From assembly GCF_019021925.1 (NCBI RefSeq), contig NZ_CP058990.1, positions 3,684,001-3,748,000 on the forward strand: a DNA stretch of 64,000 nt, read 5' to 3'. Of this stretch, positions 25,833 through 34,944 are shown piece by piece. Position 1 is the stretch's first letter. Every line of letters begins with the position of its first letter. A program made the translations under genes and the position numbers. The stretch comes from Cellulophaga sp. HaHaR_3_176. GTDB taxonomy: Bacteria > Bacteroidota > Bacteroidia > Flavobacteriales > Flavobacteriaceae. The notes below the pieces were generated by a model, which did no database searches, had not been told where the DNA came from, and saw only the letters and a program-made list of their open reading frames with translations.

Positions 25833-26309
25833 ATGCGTATAGTAATAGTTTTTCTTAGTTTTTTCCTACTTATATCCTGTGATTTGTTTACTTCAAAAGA
25901 GGAGAAAACACAGCGATTGATAGAATCTGAGATTCAGAGTATTGATTTTAATGATTTAGATCAATTTCCACTTTTTGAAAATTGTAGTGAGGCTAATTCT
26001 AAAGAAAATAATAAAGCATGTTTTCAAGAAACCTTATTAAATCACTTTTCAGCTTCACTAGAAGGTTTTGAGTTTATTCTTAAAAAAGAAATTTTAGATA
26101 CGCTGTATGTCGATTTTTTAATGGATAAAAAAGGAGAGATATCAGTTTTAGATATTGAAAATAATGCTATTGTAAGCGAACAAATACCAGAATTTGATGC
26201 TATAATAACAAACTGTCTATTAACATTACCTCAAGCATCTCCGGCATTAAAAAGAGGAATACCTGTTAAGGCTAAATTTAGAGTTCCGATAGTACTCAAT
26301 ACCAAATAA
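25833..26309 (+). CDS. small lipoprotein related to the M56 TonB-type domain
   Basis: A 158-residue secreted protein. The start MRIVIVFLSFFLLISC gives a lipoprotein signal with Cys at residue 16 of this start. The mature part has FPLFENCSEANSKENNKACFQE, which parallels the FPGCEDAEDQRACFKE segment just before the TonB domain of the neighbouring M56 protein, and ends VKAKFRVPIVLN, parallel to VRVPFSIPITFKL. It is therefore a stand-alone copy of that C-terminal module. A TTG three codons upstream is possible but unneeded. Function unknown; a partner or decoy of the sensor is an inference. Confidence 0.8.
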   Translation: MRIVIVFLSFFLLISCDLFTSKEEKTQRLIESEIQSIDFNDLDQFPLFENCSEANSKENNKACFQETLLNHFSASLEGFEFILKKEILDTLYVDFLMDKKGEISVLDIENNAIVSEQIPEFDAIITNCLLTLPQASPALKRGIPVKAKFRVPIVLNTK

Positions 26310-26317
26310 TAATACAC

Positions 26318-26872
26318 TTGGCAAACGAAAAAATAATTTTAGGAATAGATCCAGGTACTACTATTATGGGTTTTGGACTTATAAAAGTGGTGAATAAAAA
26401 GATGGAATTTATGCAAATGAACGAACTTCTTTTGCAAAAGTATAATGACCCTTATGTAAAACTAAAATTGATTTTTGAGCGCACCATTGAACTTATAGAT
26501 ACTTATCACCCAGATGAAATTGCTATTGAAGCGCCATTTTTTGGAAAAAATGTACAGTCAATGTTAAAATTGGGTCGTGCCCAAGGTGTGGCTATGGCGG
26601 CAGGTTTATCAAGAGAAATACCTATAACAGAATATCTTCCTAAAAAAATTAAAATGGCAGTTACAGGCAACGGTAATGCAAGTAAAGAGCAGGTAGCTAA
26701 AATGTTACAAAGTATGCTCGGGCTAAAAACATTACCTAAAAACTTAGATAGTACCGACGGTTTAGCAGCTGCAGTTTGTCATTTTTATAATGAAGGAAGA
26801 ATAGAAGTGGGTAAAAGCTATACGGGTTGGGATGCTTTTGTAAAACAGAATGAAAAGAGAGTAAAAAAGTAA
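26318..26872 (+). CDS. ruvC: Holliday junction resolvase RuvC
   Basis: A 184-residue RuvC. The N-terminal ILGIDPGTTIMGFGLI carries the first catalytic Asp; EIAIEAPFFGKN the Glu; and LDSTDGLAAAVCHFYN the C-terminal Asp/His region. It resolves Holliday junctions with RuvA and RuvB. The start is TTG at 26318, nine bases after the lipoprotein stop; no ATG closer to the domain start is available. Membership of an operon with the lipoprotein is possible but the genes have unrelated roles. Confidence 0.96.
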   Translation: MANEKIILGIDPGTTIMGFGLIKVVNKKMEFMQMNELLLQKYNDPYVKLKLIFERTIELIDTYHPDEIAIEAPFFGKNVQSMLKLGRAQGVAMAAGLSREIPITEYLPKKIKMAVTGNGNASKEQVAKMLQSMLGLKTLPKNLDSTDGLAAAVCHFYNEGRIEVGKSYTGWDAFVKQNEKRVKK

Positions 26873-26926
26873 TTTTTTAATCAAACTAAATTGGTCAATT
26901 CTGTATTGATCACTGAATATTTATAA

Positions 26927-28060
26927 ATGTCAGGAATTTACATTCACATTCCCTTTTGCAAGCAAGCTTGCCATTATTGCGATTTTCATTTTTCGACCAG
27001 TATGGGAAAGAAAGATGCAATGATTACGGCGATACAAAAAGAATTAAAACTTCGAAAAAATGAATGTAAAAACGAAATTGTAGAAACCATTTATTTTGGA
27101 GGCGGAACACCTTCTGTGCTTTCATTGGCTGAAATAAATTCAATCATTGAAGCCGTTTATGTAAATTATTCAGTTGTTGATAGTCCAGAAATTACATTAG
27201 AAGCTAACCCTGATGACTTGTCTGAAGCAAAAATAATAGAGTTGTCAGAGAGTAGTGTAAACAGATTAAGTATCGGTATTCAATCTTTTTATGAAGAAGA
27301 TTTGAAATTGATGAATCGAGCACATAATGCTGAAGAAGCTCAAAACTCATTAACACTTGCAACGCGTTATTTTGATAATATTTCTATTGATTTGATTTAC
27401 GGAATGCCTGATATGACAAGTGAGCGTTGGACGAAAAACATAGATAAGGCACTGTCTTTTAATATTCCACATATTTCGAGTTATGCACTTACGGTAGAAC
27501 CAAAAACAGCATTAGATTCTTTTATTAAAAAAGGTTTAATAAAGCCTGTAGATGATGAGGTTGCTCAACAACATTTCAATATTCTTCTTCAAAAAATGGA
27601 AGAAAATGGATTTGAAAATTATGAGATATCTAATTTTGGTAAGCCAGGTCATTTTTCTAAAAATAATACGGCATATTGGTTAGGAAAAAAATATATAGGT
27701 ATAGGCCCCTCTGCACATTCTTTCGACGGAATTCGAAGAGGCTGGAATATCAATAATAATATGAAATATATAAAAGCAATTGAAAATAACGACCTTCCGA
27801 TGGAAGAAGAGGTATTATCAAAAACCGATAGATATAACGAATATATTATGACAGGTTTGCGTACTGTTTGGGGGGTTTCTTTAGAAAGAATCGCTTTGGA
27901 GTTTGGTGAAAACTACCATAAATACTTGTTAAAACAAGCTGACAAATATATTCAAGAAGAACTTTTAATGCTAAAAAATGATACTCTTTTAACTACAAAA
28001 AAAGGAAAATTTCTAGCAGATGGGATTGCAGCAAATCTTTTTATGATTAACTTGTCGTAG
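26927..28060 (+). CDS. hemW: radical SAM haem chaperone HemW
   Basis: A 377-residue protein of the HemN/HemW radical SAM family. GIYIHIPFCKQACHYCDFHF has the Cys-x3-Cys-x2-Cys cluster motif, and the next residue after the third Cys is Asp-Phe, as in HemW rather than coproporphyrinogen dehydrogenase HemN. Other blocks are IYFGGGTPSVL and NRLSIGIQSF. HemW binds and delivers haem to respiratory proteins; it is often misnamed oxygen-independent coproporphyrinogen oxidase. Length is normal for the family. Confidence 0.92.
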   Translation: MSGIYIHIPFCKQACHYCDFHFSTSMGKKDAMITAIQKELKLRKNECKNEIVETIYFGGGTPSVLSLAEINSIIEAVYVNYSVVDSPEITLEANPDDLSEAKIIELSESSVNRLSIGIQSFYEEDLKLMNRAHNAEEAQNSLTLATRYFDNISIDLIYGMPDMTSERWTKNIDKALSFNIPHISSYALTVEPKTALDSFIKKGLIKPVDDEVAQQHFNILLQKMEENGFENYEISNFGKPGHFSKNNTAYWLGKKYIGIGPSAHSFDGIRRGWNINNNMKYIKAIENNDLPMEEEVLSKTDRYNEYIMTGLRTVWGVSLERIALEFGENYHKYLLKQADKYIQEELLMLKNDTLLTTKKGKFLADGIAANLFMINLS

Positions 28061-28074
28061 TTAACACTACCAAT

Positions 28075-28824
28075 TTGAAAGCAAGTATAAAACACAAAAA
28101 AAAACTTTACAATGTAGATTTTTCTAAGCCTTTAGATATTTCTATTCCGATAACTGGAGCTACTACAAATGTAAATGCATGGTACATTAAAAATCCAGAA
28201 ATTACTCCGCATACAGAAGATAAATTTGTTGGAAAAGTATCAGAAGGAGCATCTACTAATTTTAATGATGTTTGGTTTAATCCACATGCACATGGTACGC
28301 ATACAGAGTGTGTTGGGCATATTACAGAAGAATTTCATTCTGTAAATCAAAATTTGAAACAATTTTTCTTTTTAGCAGAAGTAATAACGATAGCCCCTGA
28401 AAGAAATAATGGTGATTTCGTGATTTCTAAAAAACAATTACAATATGCTTTAAAAGATTGTAAATGTGAGGCGGTTGTTATTAGAACATTGCCAAACATA
28501 ATTGATAAACTACAAAAGCAATACTCAAATACAAACCCGCCTTACTTATTGGAAGAGGCCGCATTATATTTGGTAGAATTAGGAGTAGAACACCTGCTTG
28601 TAGATTTACCTTCGGTAGATAAAGAGAAAGATGGTGGTGCTTTAGTATCGCATAATGCTTTTTGGAATACAGCAGGTAAAATTCGTTTTAACGCCACAAT
28701 TACAGAGTTTGTTTATGTTAATAATGCGATTAAAGATGGGGGTTACATATTAAATATTCAAGTTGCAGCTTTCGAGAATGATGCTAGTCCAAGTAGGCCT
28801 GTTTTATATAAAATAGAAGCATAA
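28075..28824 (+). CDS. cyclase/kynurenine formamidase-like metal-dependent protein
   Basis: A 249-residue protein of the cyclase family (KynB-like). The metal-binding block FNPHAHGTHTECVGH (about 72-86) matches HxGTHxDxxxH, with a Cys-containing variation after Thr. The second block is HLLVDLPSVD. The family contains kynurenine formamidase and isatin hydrolase; which reaction applies here is unclear and no tryptophan degradation genes are seen nearby. The start codon is TTG (28075). It overlaps the DUF4260 gene by 1 bp, suggesting co-translation. Confidence 0.82.
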   Translation: MKASIKHKKKLYNVDFSKPLDISIPITGATTNVNAWYIKNPEITPHTEDKFVGKVSEGASTNFNDVWFNPHAHGTHTECVGHITEEFHSVNQNLKQFFFLAEVITIAPERNNGDFVISKKQLQYALKDCKCEAVVIRTLPNIIDKLQKQYSNTNPPYLLEEAALYLVELGVEHLLVDLPSVDKEKDGGALVSHNAFWNTAGKIRFNATITEFVYVNNAIKDGGYILNIQVAAFENDASPSRPVLYKIEA

Positions 28825-29174
28825 TGAAAGCTATATTGAAATTAGAAGAGTTAGTACAGTTTTTATTAGGGATATATTTATTTGGCTTGCTTGATTACCC
28901 GTGGTGGTCGTTTTTGATATTAATCCTTATGCCAGATATCGGAATGGTAGGTTACTTATTCAATACTAAAATAGGCGCAATACTCTATAATGTTTTTCAT
29001 CATAAAGGATTAGCGTTAATTATATATATAATAGGTTGTTATCTTTCAATACCTTTGTGTCAATTAATAGGTGTAATTTTATTTAGCCATGCAGCATTGG
29101 ATCGTATTTTTGGTTATGGTTTAAAATTCAATAAAGGATTTAAATTTACACATTTAGGAGAAATAGGGAAATAA
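28824..29174 (+). CDS. DUF4260 membrane protein
   Basis: A 116-residue hydrophobic protein with about four helices. It shows the DUF4260 pattern PWWSFLILILMPDIGMVGYLFN, then YNVFHHKG and FSHAALDRIFGYGLKF. Function unknown. It overlaps the preceding gene's stop and is 2 bp before DUF4230, so it belongs to a five-gene run of small genes (28075-30602). Confidence 0.88.
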   Translation: MKAILKLEELVQFLLGIYLFGLLDYPWWSFLILILMPDIGMVGYLFNTKIGAILYNVFHHKGLALIIYIIGCYLSIPLCQLIGVILFSHAALDRIFGYGLKFNKGFKFTHLGEIGK

Positions 29175-29176
29175 GA

Positions 29177-29827
29177 ATGGATAATATATTTGATACTTTT
29201 CTAGGCTTAATATTAGGTGCAATTGCAACGTATTGGGCATATTCTTTTTTTAGAAAAAAGAAAAGCAAAGAACTGACAGTAGTACAGTCACACGTTTTAT
29301 TAGAGAAAATTAAAAGCGTTTGTAAACTTATCTCTGTTGAAGGTGATTTTGCCGAAATATATAGATATGAAAATACAAAAGAGCGTTTTTTAAGTTTAGT
29401 TTCTAGCAAAAAAAAGGCTTTAATTGTCATAAATGCTAAAGCTCAAATAGGATACGATTTAAAAAAAGTAGGATTGAAAGCAGATAATGAGTCGAAGAAA
29501 ATAATACTTACAGATTTTCCGCAACCCGAAATATTATCTATAGAGCCAGAGTTAGATTTTTACGATATAAAAAACGGTATGTTTAATTCTTTTACGCCAG
29601 ATGATTTAACGGTATTAAATCAAGAAGCAAAACAACATATAAGAGATAAAATTCCTGAGAGTGGTTTAATGGAAACAGCCCGTAGTGAAGCTATAGAAGC
29701 TATTTTGCTAATAGAGTCAATCGTTGAAACCATAGGTTGGAAATTAGATTATACAGCTTTGAAAATAGAAGCAAAAGAGCAATTAAGCGAAAGAAAAACC
29801 AAACTGAATAGATTTTTAGAAAGATGA
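29177..29827 (+). CDS. DUF4230 protein, membrane-anchored
   Basis: A 216-residue protein with one N-terminal helix (about 4-22, FLGLILGAIATYWAYSFF) then a soluble domain of the DUF4230 type: KVGLKADNESKKIILTDFPQPEIL and EPELDFYDIKNGMFNSF. The function of DUF4230 is unknown. It overlaps the next gene by 4 bp. Confidence 0.88.
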   Translation: MDNIFDTFLGLILGAIATYWAYSFFRKKKSKELTVVQSHVLLEKIKSVCKLISVEGDFAEIYRYENTKERFLSLVSSKKKALIVINAKAQIGYDLKKVGLKADNESKKIILTDFPQPEILSIEPELDFYDIKNGMFNSFTPDDLTVLNQEAKQHIRDKIPESGLMETARSEAIEAILLIESIVETIGWKLDYTALKIEAKEQLSERKTKLNRFLER

Positions 29828-30234
29828 AGATAAAGAGCATAGTAACAGTTGTAATTATATTATTATTCTCCGTGCTTAGTAGCTACGGGCAAACAAAAAC
29901 TACCATGAAAGACTTTGATTCTAACTACGCGCATACCGTTTATTTTTGGTTAAATAACCCTGATAGTAAAGAAGGTTGTAAAGCTTTTGAAGTTTCTCTT
30001 CGAAAGTTTTTAGACAATTCAGCATATGCAAAAACTAAATTTATAGGTGTGCCACCAAGGGCAAGTAGAGAAGTTGTTGATGGGTCATTTACATATTCTT
30101 TAATTGTAACTTTTGAATCGGCAGATGCACAGCAAGAATATCAAAAAGAAGCGCCACATTTATTATTTATAGAAGAATCAAGTAAGCTTTGGAATAAAGT
30201 AATTGTATACGATTCTAAAGCTATTATAGAATAA
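29824..30234 (+). CDS. secreted Dabb-like (alpha/beta barrel) protein
   Basis: A 136-residue protein with a signal peptide (residues 1-22, ending SSYGQ) followed by a compact ferredoxin-like fold of the stress-responsive A/B barrel (Dabb) type: YAHTVYFWLNNPDSKEGCKAFE, FIGVPPRASREVV and YSLIVTFESADAQQEYQ. Ligands of this family are unknown in Bacteroidota. It is translationally coupled to DUF4230. Confidence 0.78.
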   Translation: MKIKSIVTVVIILLFSVLSSYGQTKTTMKDFDSNYAHTVYFWLNNPDSKEGCKAFEVSLRKFLDNSAYAKTKFIGVPPRASREVVDGSFTYSLIVTFESADAQQEYQKEAPHLLFIEESSKLWNKVIVYDSKAIIE

Positions 30235-30239
30235 TAGAA

Positions 30240-30602
30240 ATGAACATAGAGGAATTTAGAGCTTACTGCATTGCTAAAAAAGGAATTACAGAAGAGTTTC
30301 CTTTTGATGAAAACACTTTAGTGTTTAAAGTAATGGGTAAAATGTTTGCTTTAACTTCTTTAGAAAAACTACCCTCTCAAGTAAATTTAAAGTGCAACCC
30401 TGAAAAGGCTATTGAATTACGAGAAACTTATGATGGTGCAGTGTTGCCAGGCTACCATATGAGTAAAGTACATTGGAATACATTATTATTAGAAAATTTA
30501 CCTTCAAAACTTATTTTAGAACTTGTTGATCATTCTTATGATCTTGTGGTTTCTAAATTAACAAAAAAACTTCAGGAGCAATTAGCAGAGTTGAAAGAAT
30601 AG
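30240..30602 (+). CDS. MmcQ/YjbR-family protein
   Basis: A 120-residue protein with the CyaY-like fold described for MmcQ/YjbR: EEFPFDENTLVFKVMGKMFAL, VNLKCNPEKAIELRE and YHMSKVHWNTLLLE. Such proteins have been called DNA-binding, but the function is not well established. It is the last gene of the run that begins at 28075; a promoter and terminator-bounded non-coding stretch follow. Confidence 0.9.
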   Translation: MNIEEFRAYCIAKKGITEEFPFDENTLVFKVMGKMFALTSLEKLPSQVNLKCNPEKAIELRETYDGAVLPGYHMSKVHWNTLLLENLPSKLILELVDHSYDLVVSKLTKKLQEQLAELKE

Positions 30603-30704
30603 GCTTGTATAACCTTATTTTTTGTTTATCTATACTAATCTGCTATTTAACTATAGTTCTGAGGTCGCTCGGCTAAAACTTTCATAAAAAAAGTATTGCT
30701 AATG

Positions 30705-30712
30705 TACCTTTA
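30705..30712 (+). promoter_or_regulatory. -10 element for second candidate small RNA
   Basis: TACCTTTA (7/8 to TAnnTTTG) with a TTTC (30680-30683) 21 bp upstream that matches three of four bases of the -33 TTTG. Confidence 0.45.
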
Positions 30713-30717
30713 CAGAA

Positions 30718-30840
30718 GAAATGATGATTATATCAATTCAACGAAATTAATAAGATGCCTTTTTCCCCTAAATCTTATTCATTGTAGGTTCCCCCCGAAC
30801 CTTAATATGGCAAGAGATCAGCGAGAGCTGATCTTTTTGT
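30718..30840 (+). ncRNA. candidate structured small RNA (about 120 nt)
   Basis: Downstream of a promoter-like sequence are three consecutive hairpins and no convincing gene. Hairpin 1: AATAAGAT (30749-30756) and ATCTTATT (30772-30779). Hairpin 2: AGGTTC (30786-30791) and GAACCT (30797-30802) around a loop of five C's. Hairpin 3 is the terminator at 30815-30839. The exposed C-run loop is the sort of site that could pair with G-rich mRNA. A 61-codon open frame here is rejected because it runs through the terminator. Ends are inferred. Confidence 0.45.
30815..30839 (+). terminator. intrinsic terminator
   Basis: AGATCAGC (30815-30822) and GCTGATCT (30827-30834), GAGA tetraloop, then five T's. 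Confidence 0.85.
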
Positions 30841-30926
30841 TTTTAACATATTCAATCATAACTATTAGCATTAGTTTCTAGAGTAAGAAACTATATCTTT
30901 ACATTTCATTTCACAGATTTTTATTA

Positions 30927-32699
30927 ATGGAAGATTTACATTCATTTTACTCCAGTAAAGTAGCGACTTATAAAGAGCAATTATCAAAAATAAAAGGGCA
31001 GTTGTTTGCTTCCAGCATGATACGTTTAGTTGTCTTTTTAGCTGCAGGTGTGGCTATTTTTTTTGTTAGAGACTCTGCTAATATGATTCTAAGTGTTATC
31101 GGTGCTGCAATTGTTCTATTCTTATTTTTGGTTTCTAGGCATTCTAATTTACAGTACAAAAGAGATAAGCTACTCGCGCAAATAAAAATTAATGAAACAG
31201 AAATTAAAGTTTTAAAAAGAGATTTTCATGACTTGTCAGATGGTGAAGAACATAAAAAGCCTATTCATTATTTTAGTCAAGATATAGATTTGTTTGGTAA
31301 AGGGTCTTTTTATCAATATGCTAACAGAACAGTTTTACCGCAAGGGAGCGAGAATTTAGCACATCTTTTTACAGAAAATACAATTCATGATATAGCAGAA
31401 AAGCAAGAAGCAATAAATGAATTAGCAGCATTAGTAGATTGGAGGCAAGAGTTTTCTGCAATAGGGTCTTTAGTGCAAACAGAAACAGCATATACAGCCA
31501 TTTTAAAATGGTTACAAAACTATAAAAGGTTTTTGTCTAAACCTTTAAAAATAGTGCCGATAGTATTTACCAGTATTTCCATTTTAGCATTTATTGGTTT
31601 TTTTATAATTCCGCTTTCTTTTTTTGTGATACTACTTGTATTTATTGCAGGTTTGGCTATTACCGGAATTTATGTTAAAAAAATAAATCAATTATCATTC
31701 GATACTGGAAAAATACAAACGACATTTCAGCAATATCAAAAGTTAATTTTAGAAATTGAAAATATTGAATTTAAGTCTGATTTGCTTAAACAAAAAAGAG
31801 AAGCAATTTTAAATACAAATGAAAAAACTTCTGAAGTTTTACATGAATTCTCAAGAATTTTAGGTGCTTTAGATCAGCGTAATAATATGATTTTTGGCTT
31901 AATAGGTAATGGTTTTTTTCTTTGGGATATTTACCAATCGTACAAAATTGAAGATTGGATTTCAAAACACAGTACTAAGGTTGAAGGTTGGTTTTCAACT
32001 ATTGCCTTTTTTGATGCTTATAATAGTTTAGCTAATTTTAAATACAATCATCCTAGTTATGTTTTTCCAAAAATAACAGAAAACATGAGTGTTCTAAAAT
32101 CTATAGGAGCTGGCCATCCGTTATTAAACCCAGAAAAGAGTGTTCTAAATGATATAGATATAGATAGTGAAGAGTTTTTCATTATTACGGGAGCGAACAT
32201 GGCAGGTAAAAGTACGTTTTTAAGAACAGTCTCTTTACAAATTGTAATGGCAAATATGGGTTTACCTGTTTGTGCAAAAAATGTAGAATATAACCCTATA
32301 AAATTAATAACGAGTATGCGAACTACAGATTCTTTAACGGATGATGAGTCGTACTTCTTTTCAGAATTAAAGCGCTTGCGTTTTATTGTTGATGAAATAA
32401 AAACAGATCGATATTTTATTGTCTTAGATGAAATTTTAAAAGGAACAAATAGTACTGATAAGGCTATAGGTTCTAGAAAATTTGTAGAAAAATTGATAGG
32501 GTCAAAAGCAACAGGTATTATAGCAACACATGATTTAAGTTTGTGTGAAGCAGCAAATGATTTGCCGCAGGTGAAAAATCATTATTTTGATGCAGAAATT
32601 ATTGATGATGAGCTGCATTTTGATTACAAGTTTAAAGATGGTATTTGTCAAAATATGAATGCTTCTTTTTTATTGAAAAAAATGCAAATAGTAGATTAA
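30927..32699 (+). CDS. membrane-anchored MutS-like ATPase
   Basis: A 590-residue protein with the MutS ATPase domain at its C-terminus: Walker A GANMAGKSTFLRT (about 422-434), MRTTDSLTDDESYFFSE, FIVLDEILKGTNSTDKA (Walker B) and IATHDLSLCE. It has two pairs of hydrophobic helices (about 31-69 and 208-250), which canonical MutS lacks, and no mismatch-recognition domain with Phe-x-Glu. It is therefore a membrane MutS paralogue, typical of Bacteroidota, not the mismatch repair protein. Its substrate is unknown. The central region (about 110-330) resembles the lever/clamp of MutS. Confidence 0.88.
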   Translation: MEDLHSFYSSKVATYKEQLSKIKGQLFASSMIRLVVFLAAGVAIFFVRDSANMILSVIGAAIVLFLFLVSRHSNLQYKRDKLLAQIKINETEIKVLKRDFHDLSDGEEHKKPIHYFSQDIDLFGKGSFYQYANRTVLPQGSENLAHLFTENTIHDIAEKQEAINELAALVDWRQEFSAIGSLVQTETAYTAILKWLQNYKRFLSKPLKIVPIVFTSISILAFIGFFIIPLSFFVILLVFIAGLAITGIYVKKINQLSFDTGKIQTTFQQYQKLILEIENIEFKSDLLKQKREAILNTNEKTSEVLHEFSRILGALDQRNNMIFGLIGNGFFLWDIYQSYKIEDWISKHSTKVEGWFSTIAFFDAYNSLANFKYNHPSYVFPKITENMSVLKSIGAGHPLLNPEKSVLNDIDIDSEEFFIITGANMAGKSTFLRTVSLQIVMANMGLPVCAKNVEYNPIKLITSMRTTDSLTDDESYFFSELKRLRFIVDEIKTDRYFIVLDEILKGTNSTDKAIGSRKFVEKLIGSKATGIIATHDLSLCEAANDLPQVKNHYFDAEIIDDELHFDYKFKDGICQNMNASFLLKKMQIVD

Positions 32700-32718
32700 T
32701 ACGTATTAAAAATAAAAA

Positions 32719-33723
32719 ATGGATTCACTTACGCAAATTGTACTTGGAGCAGCAGTAGGTGAAGCTGTATTGGGTAAAAAAGTTGGTAATAAAGCGATGC
32801 TTTTTGGAGCTATAGCAGGCACAATACCTGACTTAGATGTTTTTACACGTTTTTTAACTAATGATCCAATTACAGCAATTGAGTGGCATAGAGGTTTTAG
32901 TCATTCTATACTATTCTCTATTATTTTTGCACCAATATTTGGATGGTTAACGTATAAACTTCTACCTAAAAAAGAAGCTACATGGAAAGGCTGGTCATGG
33001 TTAATGTTTTGGGGGCTCTTTACACATCCTATATTAGATTCTTTTACTACTTGGGGCACGCAACTTTTTTGGCCATTTGAAATGCGTTTAGCTTTTCAAA
33101 ATATTTTTGTAATAGATCCTCTTTATACACTTCCTTTTTTGTTTTTTCTTATTCTGGCAATGTTTCAGAAAAGATCATCTGTAAAAAGAAGGAAATACAA
33201 TACTTGGGGTTTAGTTATAAGTATAACGTATATGGCTATAACCTTGGTTTTGAAAGGTGTTGCTTATCAGAAATTCACGACAGCACTGGCAAACCAACAA
33301 ATACCTTACGTAGATATTGATACACGCCCAAGCCCCTTTAATACCATTTTATGGACTGCAAATATTGAAACAGAAGATGCATATTTAATTGCTAATTACT
33401 CTTTTTTCGATTCTAAACCAATTGCTTTTGAAAGCTATCCTAAAAATTATCAGGCATTAGGCACTTTAGCTGAAAATGATAAAGTAAAACGCCTGATTGC
33501 TATTTGTGAAGGATGGTATATTATTTCAGAAAATGAAGGAGAACTTTATTTTAATGATCTTCGATTTGGCCTTATAAGTATGGATCCTAAAGAAAAGCAA
33601 TTTGCATTTAGCTATCAGTTAAAAGAAGCCAATGGTACGTTAGAAGTTTTAGAAAACCAAAGATTAAGTGCAGATGCTAAAAAACTACTATCTGAACTTT
33701 GGAAACGTATTTGGGGCAATTAA
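32719..33723 (+). CDS. YdjM/DUF457-type membrane metal-dependent hydrolase
   Basis: A 334-residue protein. The N-terminal MDSLTQIVLGAAVGEAVLGKK, GAIAGTIPDLDVF and EWHRGFSHSILFS blocks carry the Asp/His set of the membrane-bound metal-dependent hydrolase family (LexA-regulated YdjM relatives). Helices occupy about residues 60-180, followed by a soluble C-terminal domain. The substrate is unknown. It follows the MutS-like gene by 19 bp on the same strand and is convergent with DUF4407. Confidence 0.9.
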   Translation: MDSLTQIVLGAAVGEAVLGKKVGNKAMLFGAIAGTIPDLDVFTRFLTNDPITAIEWHRGFSHSILFSIIFAPIFGWLTYKLLPKKEATWKGWSWLMFWGLFTHPILDSFTTWGTQLFWPFEMRLAFQNIFVIDPLYTLPFLFFLILAMFQKRSSVKRRKYNTWGLVISITYMAITLVLKGVAYQKFTTALANQQIPYVDIDTRPSPFNTILWTANIETEDAYLIANYSFFDSKPIAFESYPKNYQALGTLAENDKVKRLIAICEGWYIISENEGELYFNDLRFGLISMDPKEKQFAFSYQLKEANGTLEVLENQRLSADAKKLLSELWKRIWGN

Positions 33724-33729
33724 AAAGTG

Positions 33730-34830
33730 TTATAAATTTTTAACTTGTAATTTATGAAAAGCATCTGCTTGCAACTTTAGTAATTCTTCAGCTTTTTGTT
33801 TTTTATAGGTATATATGGCTTCTTCTTCACTAATATCAGCATAAATTTTATTATTTAATGATTCATCTGTAGCCACAAGTAACTCGCGTTGTTTCACTTT
33901 TTGAGTCACCCAAGATTTAACAACACTTTCCTCTTCTTCCAATTTATAATCATAAGTACCTTTAGGCGATAGAAGTTTCGCAATGATAGGTGAAGTTTCT
34001 ATTGCAAGAAAAAGTAAAAAAATAAAGAACGGTGGCAACCATGGTAGTTTGTTTAATGCGGTAATTCTGGCCATTAGTCCATCAAAACCGTCAATAATAG
34101 GCTGAGAATCTGTTACCGAAGTGGTATATTCTGTTTGGAGAGTGGTAATCTGAGATTCTATTCCAGTAATTTTAATAGCATTTATCTCCTTTAGTTCTCT
34201 GAGTTCTTTTAGCGCCGCATCATGCTTATCTCTTTTTTCTGCGTATACTGGGCCTTTTCCTAAAAGCTTTGTTCCTGCCGTCCCTTCTGCTTCAGAAATG
34301 TAAGTGTCATATAAGGCATTAGTTTCTGATTCTTGATTTGCAATTTCTGTTTTTAAGGCTTCAATGTCTTTATGCAAGGCATCAATACTAGGATAGTACT
34401 GTAGTGCAATTTGATCCTTATTAGCTAGTGTCAATTCGTTTTTTTGTTCTAAAAGGACTTGATTAATTTCCTTTTCAAAAATTTTCATTTCTAGCGGCTT
34501 AGAAATTACAATAGCTATAATGACGGCTAAAATAATACGTGGTGTTGCTTGTAAAAATTCACTTCCAAACGTATCTCTTTTTCGTATCGTAGAAACAATA
34601 AATCGGTCTAAGTTAAAAATTAACAAGCCCCAAACAAGGCCAAAGAAAATGGAAGTATACATGTTGTCAAAAACAGTGAATAAAGCATAGCTGCTAGCAA
34701 TAAATGCCATTACGGCGGTGAAAAATACCGTAGCTCCTATTCCTGCATATTTATTGCGTTCTCCTTGAGAACATTCGGTCAGTATTTCAGAATCGGCTCC
34801 TGAGCACAGGATAAAAAAACGTTGTAACAT
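33730..34830 (-). CDS. DUF4407 membrane protein with coiled coil
   Basis: A 366-residue protein with two close N-terminal helix pairs (about 30-48, 57-75 and 95-112), a long central coiled coil (about 115-245, rich in Glu, Lys, Leu and Gln) and a helix near 255-280 with PWLPPFFIFLLFLAIETSPII. This is the DUF4407 layout. Function unknown; the topology suggests a long periplasmic or cytoplasmic coiled-coil arm. Divergent neighbours are not obviously related. Confidence 0.9.
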   Translation of the reverse strand: MLQRFFILCSGADSEILTECSQGERNKYAGIGATVFFTAVMAFIASSYALFTVFDNMYTSIFFGLVWGLLIFNLDRFIVSTIRKRDTFGSEFLQATPRIILAVIIAIVISKPLEMKIFEKEINQVLLEQKNELTLANKDQIALQYYPSIDALHKDIEALKTEIANQESETNALYDTYISEAEGTAGTKLLGKGPVYAEKRDKHDAALKELRELKEINAIKITGIESQITTLQTEYTTSVTDSQPIIDGFDGLMARITALNKLPWLPPFFIFLLFLAIETSPIIAKLLSPKGTYDYKLEEEESVVKSWVTQKVKQRELLVATDESLNNKIYADISEEEAIYTYKKQKAEELLKLQADAFHKLQVKNL

Positions 34831-34944
34831 AATTGATTTGATTTTTGATTGATGAGTAACTAATGTACAAATTCTATTTGAAAAATTATGTTAAACAATA
34901 GCAAGACTAATGTTAGTAGTCGTTTAGGTGAATCTGTTACATAA

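Noticed and set aside
25833..26309. Classification of the lipoprotein as a separate TonB protein
   Set aside because: It lacks the energy-coupling N-terminal helix and Pro-rich linker of TonB; it is only a copy of the C-terminal module.
30696..30881. 61-codon plus-strand open frame
   Set aside because: It crosses the terminator hairpin at 30815-30839 and has no family resemblance.
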